DNA of 9,122 bases. Source: an uncultured Bacilli bacterium. Its GTDB lineage: Bacteria > Bacillota_I > Bacilli_A > RF39 > UBA660. This document shows, piece after piece, positions 1-6,473 of this stretch; within the stretch, counting starts at the first letter, position 1; each line of letters begins with the position of its first letter. The DNA is taken from positions 1 to 9,122 of the forward strand of contig CANQHW010000041.1 of NCBI GenBank assembly GCA_947623855.1. Reading direction: 5' to 3'. The position numbers and the translations under genes were made by a program. The notes beneath the pieces were generated by a model. It was not told where the DNA came from, did no database searches, and was given only the letters and a program-made list of their open reading frames with translations.

Positions 1-974
1 TCAAAGATAACTCTGAGCTATTAACAAAATTAAAAAGTTTAAGAGCTGATGCCATATATTATGCTAAATTAGCAATTGTCAGTAATGTTAATGTGGGTGA
101 AAAAAATATTGAACGTTTTTTGGATCTAATAATGAGCGATTATAATTTAGAGACAATGCCGGATAAAAAAGTAACTAATATTGCCCATACTCTAGTTAGT
201 TATTTAAATGAAATTGGTTGTAGCCAGTATAGAGATTATTTAAATAAACTTGGTAAACCTTATTGGTTAGACATTGTTGAAACAAAAGATTTTATAAGTA
301 GCTCCGAATTTAAAAACGATTTAATACAATTTATTGATCGTTTTGCAAAAGGAATATTACCTATAGAAGAATTAACTAAAAGATTCGATAAAACGTTAAT
401 AGAAATTACTACATTAAATGATATGCATACAAAATACAATAAAAAAGTAAGTTCAAGCTGTAAAGGTTTTTCTGATGGCACACGAATTGTTATTACCGTT
501 GATGATGGTGAAGGAAAACAAACCGGAATTCATGAAATGATCCATGCTTTGACAACAACAAATGATGCTAGTGGGAATTTATTATCGGGAGTAATGGATA
601 GTAATATACCTTTTAGTCGTGGAATAAATGAAGCCCTTACGGAATTATTTGCTAAAGCATTCCAAGCCTATGAAGGTCTAGAACGCGGAACAAGTGGATA
701 TGATGCCGGAGTTGATTCTTTAATAGATATGCTTAAAAGAGACATAATCGATGGTTATTCTTTAATGCAAGCATATGTTAGCAATAATCTTAATGGTATA
801 GCGGAATATTTAAAAAATAGGTATCCTAAATTTAATGATCAATTGTGGAACGATTTAATTACTGCTTTTTATCACCTTACTAAACATGGATTAGACTATA
901 GTCGACCAGTTGAAGAACAATTAGAAGAAGCTACTAGTATTGTAAATAGAATTATTCAAGAATTACTTTGTTAG
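1..974 (+). CDS. putative zinc metalloprotein (HExxH), 5'-truncated by window
   Basis: The frame is open from base 3, so the gene begins outside the window and 323 residues are visible. A GTG at 93 exists, but coding-like sequence continues upstream of it without a stop and no clear ribosome binding site precedes it, so I treat the gene as partial. The main clue is GIHEMIHALT: HEMIH is encoded at 531-545, a zincin HExxH signature. About 30 residues later comes NEALTE (627-644), placed and shaped like the third zinc-ligand helix of gluzincin-type enzymes. The rest is mostly helical and charged. No signal peptide or membrane segment is visible in the part seen. The sequence supports a metal site; protease activity and substrate are inference. 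I do not recognise the specific family. The gene is followed three bases later by another unknown gene, apparently co-transcribed. Confidence 0.75.
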   Translation, partial: KDNSELLTKLKSLRADAIYYAKLAIVSNVNVGEKNIERFLDLIMSDYNLETMPDKKVTNIAHTLVSYLNEIGCSQYRDYLNKLGKPYWLDIVETKDFISSSEFKNDLIQFIDRFAKGILPIEELTKRFDKTLIEITTLNDMHTKYNKKVSSSCKGFSDGTRIVITVDDGEGKQTGIHEMIHALTTTNDASGNLLSGVMDSNIPFSRGINEALTELFAKAFQAYEGLERGTSGYDAGVDSLIDMLKRDIIDGYSLMQAYVSNNLNGIAEYLKNRYPKFNDQLWNDLITAFYHLTKHGLDYSRPVEEQLEEATSIVNRIIQELLC

Positions 975-977
975 GAG
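973..977 (+). promoter_or_regulatory. ribosome binding site deciding the start at 987
   Basis: AGGAG overlaps the stop codon of the preceding gene. The ATG at 978 touches it with no spacing, whereas the in-frame ATG at 987 sits nine bases downstream. The later start is therefore preferred. Confidence 0.7.
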
Positions 978-986
978 ATGAAATTT

Positions 987-1484
987 ATGAAAGAAAAATT
1001 TTTATTAGATATTTATAATCAAACTATTAATACTGTATTAGATAATATTCCTGAAAATGAACATCCCATAATATCCAAAGCTTATCAAGAATATTTGTTA
1101 AGAGTTTATGATAAGGTTACTATTAATGAGGAAAATATTAATAAATCAGAAGAAATATTTTTACCAATGGAAGTATCTAAATGGAATAATAAAACACCTG
1201 ATCAAAAACGAGCAAAACTTGTAAAAGATGAATATTATGATAAATTATTCTATATTTCGGATTTAGCTTTTAAAGAAGCTCAAATTAGAGCTCAAGATGA
1301 AACTAAAAGAAGTAATTTAACTAAAGAGGAAGTGATGGAATATTTAAATAAGATGGAAGAGTATTTAACTAAAGTAGCATCATATAATAAAAAAGTAGCT
1401 AAAGACTATTTATCAGAAGCTAGCTTAGATTTTATGTATGCTATTGGCGAAAGCGATTATAAAAGCTTTAGAATATCTCACTAA
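987..1484 (+). CDS. hypothetical protein, helical and charged
   Basis: This encodes 165 residues from the ATG at 987; the ATG at 978 lies too close to the AGGAG to be used well. The protein is soluble-looking, with no signal peptide or membrane segment, and is rich in Lys, Glu, Asn and Tyr. The second half (about residues 85-150) looks like continuous amphipathic helix, including LTKEEVMEYLNKMEEYLTKV. I recognise no domain and see no catalytic motif. It follows the HExxH metalloprotein gene by a few bases and is itself followed by another unknown gene after about 20 bases, so the three are probably one transcript. A role as partner, inhibitor or substrate of the metalloprotein is possible, but only position supports it. 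Confidence 0.7.
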   Translation: MKEKFLLDIYNQTINTVLDNIPENEHPIISKAYQEYLLRVYDKVTINEENINKSEEIFLPMEVSKWNNKTPDQKRAKLVKDEYYDKLFYISDLAFKEAQIRAQDETKRSNLTKEEVMEYLNKMEEYLTKVASYNKKVAKDYLSEASLDFMYAIGESDYKSFRISH

Positions 1485-1503
1485 TAAAGGTAAGGGTGAT
1501 AAA

Positions 1504-2175
1504 ATGATAAGTATAAGCGATTATGAATTAAGACTTCCTAAAAGTAATGAAAAATATTTTAATAATTTAAATGAAGCCCAAAAAGAAGAATATGTTAAGT
1601 TATATGAAGTATATTCTAAATTTTTACTAGAATATTTAATTAAAAAATATAATTTATTAAAATATGATAATATTTTTAAAAATAGTAAAAGCAATTTTGT
1701 ACCTATGCCTATAGAAAAAATAGATATGTATCAAACATTATGTAGAAATAAACTAAATTATATTTATATAAGAAATAATATTTATATTGAAAGATTAAAT
1801 AAAGAAGAAATTAGTTATTTATATAGTATAGTAGGAAAAGAGTACAATCAAGAAATAGAAATATTTATTGCAAAAACATTTAAAAAATTAATTATTGAAA
1901 ATAATGACGCTTATTTAAAAATTAATTATGGCTTTAATAATAGATCATATCAAGGTAGTAGTAATGCTTTAGTTATTGGATTACGTTATGATAAATATGT
2001 TGATTCTAATAATAAAAATTTCGAGGAGTTAAATGAACAACGTTTATTAGAAAAAGATAATATTATAGAGTATATTAAAGAAGAATTACAACATAAATCA
2101 AATATGAATATAGAAGTAATAGAATATGGAGACTTTAGTGTTAATGTAATGAATAGTAAAAATTTACATAGATAA
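1504..2175 (+). CDS. hypothetical protein, extremely AT-rich gene
   Basis: This encodes 223 residues. The ATG at 1504 is chosen because a ribosome-binding-like AAGGGTGA (1492-1499) lies just upstream. The frame is open back to an ATG at 1438, but that start would overlap the previous gene by about 47 bases and has no binding site. Base use is extreme: I count 3 G/C in the 60 bases 1621-1680. The protein is rich in Asn, Lys, Ile and Tyr. The N-terminal two thirds look helical; a more varied stretch (about residues 140-165, with NYGFNNRSYQGSSN) and a helix followed by short strands close the protein. I recognise no family, signal peptide or membrane segment. An intrinsic terminator follows it, so it is the last gene of its unit. 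The composition may indicate rapid evolution or transfer. Confidence 0.68.
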   Translation: MISISDYELRLPKSNEKYFNNLNEAQKEEYVKLYEVYSKFLLEYLIKKYNLLKYDNIFKNSKSNFVPMPIEKIDMYQTLCRNKLNYIYIRNNIYIERLNKEEISYLYSIVGKEYNQEIEIFIAKTFKKLIIENNDAYLKINYGFNNRSYQGSSNALVIGLRYDKYVDSNNKNFEELNEQRLLEKDNIIEYIKEELQHKSNMNIEVIEYGDFSVNVMNSKNLHR

Positions 2176-2182
2176 TTATGGT

Positions 2183-2215
2183 AAGTAAATCATTAATTTG
2201 GTTTACTTTTTTATT
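2183..2215 (+). terminator. intrinsic terminator after the first gene cluster
   Basis: The arms AAGTAAATCA (2183-2192) and TGGTTTACTT (2199-2208) form a 10-bp stem with one G-U pair and a six-base loop. A run of T follows (2207-2212). It lies directly after the stop at 2173-2175. Confidence 0.8.
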
Positions 2216-2220
2216 GGGTT

Positions 2221-2249
2221 TTTACAATATACCTAAAATGTGTTATAAT
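2221..2249 (+). promoter_or_regulatory. extended -10 promoter of the PF06541/glycosyltransferase operon
   Basis: TTTACA (2221-2226), a 17-base spacer and TATAAT (2244-2249), with TG at 2241-2242 giving an extended -10 (TGTTATAAT). The transcript should start near 2256, leaving a leader of roughly 45 bases before the ATG at 2302. The promoter starts nine bases after the terminator's T run. Confidence 0.8.
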
Positions 2250-2301
2250 AACTGTATAAATTTTATTAAGGGGAGTTCATAGAATAAATTAAGTGGTATA
2301 T

Positions 2302-2928
2302 ATGAAGAAGTTAGAGTTTTATAATATGTTTTATATATTTATTTTTGCGAGTATCGTCGGATGGGTCTTAGAAGGAATATGGACCTTTCTTGCTGATGGA
2401 CTTTTATTAAACCATTCCGCTTTAGTAATTGGTCCATTCGATATTGCTTACGGTATATGTGCTTGCTTTTTAACAACTATCCTTTATAAATTTAAAGATG
2501 AATCTTCTTTAAAACTATTTTTAATATCCTTTGTCGGAGGAACTATTCTTGAATACATTATGAGCTTTGGCATGGAATTATTTTTAGGATTCAGTGCCTG
2601 GGATTATTCTGCATACTTTTTAAATATTAATGGACGCGTCTGTCTAATGTTTTCCCTAATGTGGGGAGTTTTAGGAGTTGCCTGGATTAAAATAATTTAT
2701 CCATTCTTAGTAAAATTAATTGCTAAATTAAAATTAGTTGGTAATAAACATCTTTTAAATACCTTAATTATCTTTTTCGCCTTAGATACCTTACTTACCA
2801 TAAGTGCTGTTATAAGAGCTCATAACTTTGAAAAAGGAGTTCCACCTCAAAATCATTATGAAGCCTTTTTAGATAAGACTTTTGATGTTAAATATTTAAA
2901 TAATATGTTTAATAATATGTGGGAGTAG
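2302..2928 (+). CDS. multi-pass membrane protein, PF06541 (putative ABC-transporter type IV / CmpB) family
   Basis: This encodes 208 residues, with about five hydrophobic segments near residues 7-29, 41-62, 70-93, 113-138 and 150-172. Family hallmarks are visible: an early GWxLE (GWVLEGIW, residues 20-27), GPFDIAYG (44-51), GGTILEYIMS (79-88) and NINGRVCLMFSLMWG (108-122). These match the PF06541 membrane proteins, which are labelled ABC permease but normally lack a cognate ATPase and have no settled function. No ATPase gene is near here. The gene leads a two-gene operon and ends three bases before a glycolipid glycosyltransferase, hinting at a membrane-lipid role (inference). The start is uncertain: the best AAGGGGAG (2268-2275) is 26 bases before ATG 2302 and 17 bases before an in-frame GTG at 2293, too far for either. 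Confidence 0.85.
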   Translation: MKKLEFYNMFYIFIFASIVGWVLEGIWTFLADGLLLNHSALVIGPFDIAYGICACFLTTILYKFKDESSLKLFLISFVGGTILEYIMSFGMELFLGFSAWDYSAYFLNINGRVCLMFSLMWGVLGVAWIKIIYPFLVKLIAKLKLVGNKHLLNTLIIFFALDTLLTISAVIRAHNFEKGVPPQNHYEAFLDKTFDVKYLNNMFNNMWE

Positions 2929-2931
2929 AAT

Positions 2932-4008
2932 ATGAAAGTCTTAGTATTATCATGTAGTACTGGTGGCGGCCACAACACTTGTGCTAAATATATCAAAGAA
3001 GAATTTAAAAGTAATAATATAGATTGTACTTATGTAAATTATCTAGAATTAATCGGCGAAAAAACAGCCAAATTAGTTGAGAAATTATATTTAGATTCCA
3101 CCAAAGGAAAAGGTAATATCTTTAAAAATGTATATAAATTAGGAGAAATATACAATAAAAGTAATATAAAAAGTCCTGTTTATTTACTTAATAAACTAGC
3201 CAAAGATAAAGTCTTAGAGTTTATCAAAGAAAATAATTATACCATCGTAATCTGTACTCATTTATTTCCTAGTATGTGTATAACCGAAATAAAAAAAGAA
3301 TATCCCATAAAATTAATTAATGTCGCCACCGATTATGAATGCATCCCTTTTTGGAACGAAACCAATCCTGATAAATTTATCATCCCTAGTAAATTAGTAA
3401 GCGCCTCATTTATAAATAAAGGCTTTTCTCAAAATGTCTTGCTTCCTCTTGGTATTCCTATATCCCATAATTTTTTTAAAATCCAAAATAACCTAAATAT
3501 TCCTCAAGATAAAGATATTGTTATGGTCGTATCGGGTAGCATGGGTTTTGGTAATATGCTTTCCTTAATTAAAGAATTATTAAATAAGATCAATAATGTA
3601 TATTTCTTAGTTATTTGTGGTAATAATGTAAAATTATATCAAGAACTTACGCATCTTACTAACCGTAATTTAATTGTTAAAGGTTATGTCCATAATATCA
3701 ATGAGTATATGGCTCTAAGTAAAATTATTATTACTAAACCTGGAGGTCTTACATCTACAGAAGTCACCGCTATACATAAACCTTTAATTCATATGATGCC
3801 CATTCCAGGAGTCGAAAACTATAATGCTACCTTCTTCTCTGAAAATCAAATGAGTTTACAAGCGAGTTCTATACCCGAAGTAATTAGTTGTTTAGAGCAT
3901 CTTTTAAATACTAAAAAATTACAAAATAAGATGATAAAAAATCAAAAAAAATATATTAATCAAAATAGTGCTGCCGATTTAGTTAAATATGTGATAGATA
4001 ATTTTTAG
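2932..4008 (+). CDS. UgtP/MGD1-like diacylglycerol glycosyltransferase (GT28 fold)
   Basis: This encodes 358 residues with ATG at 2932, six bases after GGGAG (2921-2925). The N-terminal domain opens with VLVLSCSTGGGHN (residues 3-15), the GGGHN loop typical of MGDG synthases and processive diacylglycerol glucosyltransferases. VATDY (131-135) follows, then the interdomain LPLGIPI (171-177), and the C-terminal nucleotide-sugar domain begins near VVSGSMGFGN (199-208). KPGGLTSTE (269-277) is the sugar-nucleotide binding signature, and PIPGVENYN (290-298) follows. The enzyme would transfer hexose from a UDP-sugar to diacylglycerol on the inner face of the membrane. The sequence does not tell glucose from galactose or say how many sugars are added. 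TDYECIPFW replaces the His often found after TDY in UgtP; I believe clostridial relatives share this form. Its partner upstream is a PF06541 membrane protein. Confidence 0.88.
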   Translation: MKVLVLSCSTGGGHNTCAKYIKEEFKSNNIDCTYVNYLELIGEKTAKLVEKLYLDSTKGKGNIFKNVYKLGEIYNKSNIKSPVYLLNKLAKDKVLEFIKENNYTIVICTHLFPSMCITEIKKEYPIKLINVATDYECIPFWNETNPDKFIIPSKLVSASFINKGFSQNVLLPLGIPISHNFFKIQNNLNIPQDKDIVMVVSGSMGFGNMLSLIKELLNKINNVYFLVICGNNVKLYQELTHLTNRNLIVKGYVHNINEYMALSKIIITKPGGLTSTEVTAIHKPLIHMMPIPGVENYNATFFSENQMSLQASSIPEVISCLEHLLNTKKLQNKMIKNQKKYINQNSAADLVKYVIDNF

Positions 4009-4034
4009 GTCTTGCTAAATATCTATCTTTTTTT
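3993..4034 (+). terminator. bulged intrinsic terminator overlapping the glycosyltransferase 3' end
   Basis: GATAGATA (3993-4000) pairs with TATCTATC (4020-4027). TTTAG (4004-4008) pairs with CTAAA (4015-4019), leaving a three-base bulge on the left and a GTCTTG loop. Seven T follow (4028-4034). The left arm lies inside the last codons and stop of the gene. Confidence 0.85.
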
Positions 4035-4041
4035 GTATAAT
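4012..4041 (+). promoter_or_regulatory. promoter of rmlA, interleaved with the preceding terminator
   Basis: TTGCTA (4012-4017), an 18-base spacer and TATAAT (4036-4041). The -35 lies in the loop and right arm of the terminator hairpin and the terminator's T run fills the spacer. The transcript should start near 4048, leaving about 54 bases before the ATG at 4102. Confidence 0.65.
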
Positions 4042-4101
4042 GGATTTAAGAAGAATAAAACTTGGGTTATTTGTGAAATATAATTTAGAAAGAAGTAAGA
4101 A

Positions 4102-4983
4102 ATGAAAGGTATTATATTAGCAGGTGGTTCCGGCACTAGACTTTATCCCCTTACTGAAGGTGTAAGTAAACAACTCTTACCTGTATATGATAAACCAATG
4201 ATATTTTATCCTTTATCTGTTCTAATGCAAGCCGGTATTAAAGATATTTTAATTATTACCACTGAAGAAGATCAAAAATCTTTTATCCGTTTATTAAAAG
4301 ATGGCAGGCAGTTTGGTATTAATTTATCTTATACTATCCAGAAACGCCCTGAAGGATTAGCCCAAGCTTTCATTTTAGGAGCAAATTTTATTGGTGATGA
4401 TGAATGTGCGATGATTTTAGGAGATAATTTATTTTATGGTTCTGGTCTAAAAGAAAAACTAAATCTTGCTAAAACTGCCAGTGAAAACGGTTTAGCTATG
4501 ATTTTTGGTTTTCAAGTAAATGACCCCAAACGGTTTGGAATTATGGAACTGGATCAAGATCATAATGTCTTAAGTGTTGAAGAAAAACCCGAAAATCCTA
4601 AAAGTGATTGGGCGATTACTGGATTATACTTTTATCCCAAAGGAGTTTCCAAACTTGCCCAACAAGTAAAACCATCCTCAAGAAATGAACTAGAAATAAC
4701 CTCTTTAAATGCTATGTATTTAAACCAACATTTACTTAAAGCTTGTTTATTAAATGAAGGTTATTCGTGGTTTGATACTGGGACTTTTAAATCTTTATTA
4801 GATGCTTCGAATATGATTCGAACCATCGAAAATAATCGTGACCGCCTCATCTGTTCTCCCGAAATAATTGCTTATGAAAATGGGTGGTTAACTAATGAAG
4901 AGTTAGAAAAAAGAGCCCAACATTTAAGTAAAAATAGTTATGGCTTATCTTTAAAAAAAGTTTTAGAAAGGGCAAAATTATAA
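4102..4983 (+). CDS. rmlA: glucose-1-phosphate thymidylyltransferase (RmlA/RfbA)
   Basis: This encodes 293 residues, the usual full length. The enzyme joins dTTP and glucose-1-phosphate to give dTDP-glucose, the first step of dTDP-sugar (for example dTDP-rhamnose) synthesis in the cytoplasm. Signature elements run in order: GGSGTRLYPLT (residues 8-18), SKQLLPVYDKPM (22-33), RPEGLAQAF (82-90), LGDNLFYG (106-113) with the metal-binding Asp, EEKPENPKS (160-168), RNELEIT (194-200) and WFDTGT (223-228). The start has only a weak purine-rich binding site, AGAAAGAAG (4087-4095). No rmlB, rmlC, rmlD or glycosyltransferase cluster lies beside it; the gene stands alone between its own promoter and a thioredoxin-like gene. 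The rest of the pathway must be elsewhere or may be absent. Confidence 0.96.
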   Translation: MKGIILAGGSGTRLYPLTEGVSKQLLPVYDKPMIFYPLSVLMQAGIKDILIITTEEDQKSFIRLLKDGRQFGINLSYTIQKRPEGLAQAFILGANFIGDDECAMILGDNLFYGSGLKEKLNLAKTASENGLAMIFGFQVNDPKRFGIMELDQDHNVLSVEEKPENPKSDWAITGLYFYPKGVSKLAQQVKPSSRNELEITSLNAMYLNQHLLKACLLNEGYSWFDTGTFKSLLDASNMIRTIENNRDRLICSPEIIAYENGWLTNEELEKRAQHLSKNSYGLSLKKVLERAKL

Positions 4984-4988
4984 AAAGA

Positions 4989-5017
4989 TTGTTAATTTTA
5001 GCAAGATGTAGTAAAAT
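4989..5017 (+). promoter_or_regulatory. putative promoter of the thioredoxin-like gene
   Basis: TTGTTA (4989-4994), a 17-base spacer and TAAAAT (5012-5017). There is no TG extension. Both hexamers overlap the arms of an inverted repeat (4991-5021). No terminator separates rmlA from this gene, so read-through is also possible. Confidence 0.5.
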
Positions 5018-5021
5018 TAAC
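4991..5021 (+). repeat. perfect 10-bp inverted repeat, operator or mRNA hairpin
   Basis: GTTAATTTTA (4991-5000) and TAAAATTAAC (5012-5021) are exact reverse complements separated by 11 bases. No T run follows, so it is not an ordinary terminator. It ends two bases before the strong TAGGAGGA ribosome binding site (5023-5030) of the next gene and covers most of its putative promoter. Confidence 0.7.
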
Positions 5022-5036
5022 TTAGGAGGAAAATTT

Positions 5037-5777
5037 ATGAATAAGAAAAAAATAATTATCATACTTATAGGAGTATTAGTAGCAATCGCTTTAGTTGTTG
5101 GAGGAATACTTCTATTTACGAATAAAAAGGAAGAGGAAAAACCTAGTGCTGATGCCTTGAAATTTAAAGAAGAATATGAAAGTTTAAATGAAACTGTAAG
5201 AGAAGGAACAGAAAGTACTTATAGTGCCATTACTATTCCTGAATTTAACCCAATAAAATATGTTTCAGTTAAAGAAGTAATCGATTTATTAGAAAGTGAT
5301 GCCGCCATAATCTATGCCGGTGCTAATTGGTGCCCATGGTGCCGTGGAGCTGTTAGCCCTTTACTTGATGTAGTTAAAAATTACAACGTTAAAACATTAT
5401 ATTATCTAAATTTAGATAATGATAAAAGCTTATTTGAAGTTCAAAACAAAAAAGCTGTTCAAACTAGAGAAGGAACAGAAGATTATTATGAACTATTAGA
5501 AAAGTTAGATAAATATTTAGAAGAATATACTCTAACTCAAAACAAAAAAACCTATAAAACAGGTGAAAAAAGAATCTACCAACCAACCATAATTACTGTT
5601 AAAGATGGTAAAATAGTAAGTGTTGATAATACTACTATAGAACTTGATAAAGATCAAACAGCTTATGATAAAATAACCGAAAAACAATACGAATTTTACT
5701 ATGATCATTTTGAAAAATTAGTCAAAGAAGTTTATGGTAATGGCTGTGATACCGATAAAGAAGAAGGTTGTGATTAA
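5037..5777 (+). CDS. membrane-anchored thioredoxin-fold protein with CPWC active site
   Basis: This encodes 246 residues from the ATG at 5037, seven bases after AGGAGG (5024-5029); an upstream in-frame TTG at 4989 has no binding site. The N-terminus is a short basic stretch followed by a hydrophobic helix (about residues 6-27) and an acidic linker, so the protein should be tethered to the membrane with its domain outside. The core carries ANWCPWCRG (residues 96-104), a CxxC redox site in thioredoxin position. A helix follows, then the strand TLYYLNLDN (120-128), and QPTIITVKDGK (182-192) holds the expected cis-Pro (P183) before the last strands. This resembles lipid-tethered or bacteriocin-accessory-type thioredoxins. 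A roughly 50-residue, charged helical insert (about 130-180) enlarges the domain. The tail has two further Cys (237 and 245). It most likely acts as an extracellular thiol-disulfide oxidoreductase; its partner is unknown. Confidence 0.85.
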   Translation: MNKKKIIIILIGVLVAIALVVGGILLFTNKKEEEKPSADALKFKEEYESLNETVREGTESTYSAITIPEFNPIKYVSVKEVIDLLESDAAIIYAGANWCPWCRGAVSPLLDVVKNYNVKTLYYLNLDNDKSLFEVQNKKAVQTREGTEDYYELLEKLDKYLEEYTLTQNKKTYKTGEKRIYQPTIITVKDGKIVSVDNTTIELDKDQTAYDKITEKQYEFYYDHFEKLVKEVYGNGCDTDKEEGCD

Positions 5778-5800
5778 ACAAGTTTAAATACTTGTTTTTT
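5776..5800 (+). terminator. intrinsic terminator after the thioredoxin-like gene
   Basis: AAACAAGT (5776-5783) pairs perfectly with ACTTGTTT (5790-5797) around a six-base TTAAAT loop, continuing into a T run to 5801. The left arm begins in the TAA stop codon. Confidence 0.85.
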
Positions 5801-5819
5801 TAAGGATTTTAGGTATAAT
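5792..5819 (+). promoter_or_regulatory. putative promoter of the YgjP-rimM-trmD operon
   Basis: TTGTTT (5792-5797), a 16-base spacer and TATAAT (5814-5819). The -35 is the right arm of the terminator. Transcription would start near 5826, only about 11 bases before the ATG at 5837. A second extended -10, TGGTATAAT (5828-5836), abuts the start codon but would initiate inside the gene. Confidence 0.5.
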
Positions 5820-5836
5820 TTAATTAGTGGTATAAT

Positions 5837-6472
5837 ATGAATATTAAAATAGATGATACACAATTAAATATCATAGTTATAAGAAAGAAGAATAAAAATA
5901 TTTATTTTAGATTTAATGAAAATAATGATTTAGTAGTAACCGGACCCTTAAATATGACGGATAACTATCTTATAGAACTACTTAAAAAAAATTATAACTC
6001 TCTAAAAAAAATGTATCAAAAAGTAAATAAACAAAAAGAAAATAATGCTTTCTTTAGCTATTTGGGTCATAATTACATAGTTATTTATGATCCAAATATC
6101 CCATCTCCTCTAATTGAAGGAGAATATATAACCTTTAAAAACGCCCAAGCTAAAGATAAATTCCTTCTTAATGAATGTAAAAAGGTCTTTGAAAGTCGTA
6201 TTGCTCTTATTAAACCCCATATTAATTATGTACCCGAATTTAAATTACGTATAAGAAAAATGAAAACTAGATGGGGTGTTTGTAATCGTAAAGATAATAT
6301 TATTACTTTAAATAGTGAATTAATCAAAAAAGATGTAAGTTTAATAGATTATGTTATAATACATGAAATGTGTCATTTTAAAGAAGGAAATCATAGTAGT
6401 AGATTTTGGGCCGAAGTAAGTAAATATTACCCTGATTATAAATCCGCCCGTAAAAGATTAAGGAGTGAGTAA
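5837..6472 (+). CDS. YgjP-like zinc metallopeptidase-domain protein (DUF45/SprT-like)
   Basis: This encodes 211 residues. The N-terminal half is the usual small-strand region of the family (VIRKKNKNIYFRF at residues 14-26). The C-terminal half carries KTRWGVCN (143-150) and then VIIHEMCHFKEGNHSSRFW (173-191). HEMCH plus the later NH gives the three His ligands (176, 180, 186) and Glu177 as the catalytic-type residue, a minigluzincin-like site. Family members are cytoplasmic and widely called metal-dependent hydrolases; a physiological substrate is not settled. The gene heads a run of RNA-processing and ribosome genes, and its last codons contain the binding site for the methyltransferase that follows. 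No good ribosome binding site precedes its own ATG, and the predicted leader is very short. The start agrees with family N-termini, so I keep it. Confidence 0.9.
   Translation: MNIKIDDTQLNIIVIRKKNKNIYFRFNENNDLVVTGPLNMTDNYLIELLKKNYNSLKKMYQKVNKQKENNAFFSYLGHNYIVIYDPNIPSPLIEGEYITFKNAQAKDKFLLNECKKVFESRIALIKPHINYVPEFKLRIRKMKTRWGVCNRKDNIITLNSELIKKDVSLIDYVIIHEMCHFKEGNHSSRFWAEVSKYYPDYKSARKRLRSE
6461..6465 (+). promoter_or_regulatory. ribosome binding site inside the YgjP gene end
   Basis: AGGAG lies in the final codons of the YgjP-like gene and is eight bases before the ATG at 6474. The in-frame GTG at 6465 overlaps the site and is therefore rejected as a start. Confidence 0.7.
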
Positions 6473-6473
6473 A

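Noticed and set aside
260..481. 73-codon open frame on the minus strand
   Set aside because: It lies wholly inside the metalloprotein gene, has no recognisable binding site or domain, and is a shadow of AT-rich coding sequence.
1438..1503. Earlier start for the third gene
   Set aside because: It would overlap the previous gene by about 47 bases and lacks a binding site, while ATG 1504 has AAGGGTGA correctly spaced.
4079..4084. Second TATAAT before rmlA
   Set aside because: No -35-like sequence lies at 16-18 bases; the nearest, TTGGGT at 4062, is only 11 bases away, and the start point would leave almost no leader.
4989..5036. TTG start extending the thioredoxin-like gene by 16 residues
   Set aside because: The extension spoils the signal-anchor N-terminus, overlaps the putative promoter, and ignores the strong AGGAGG before ATG 5037.
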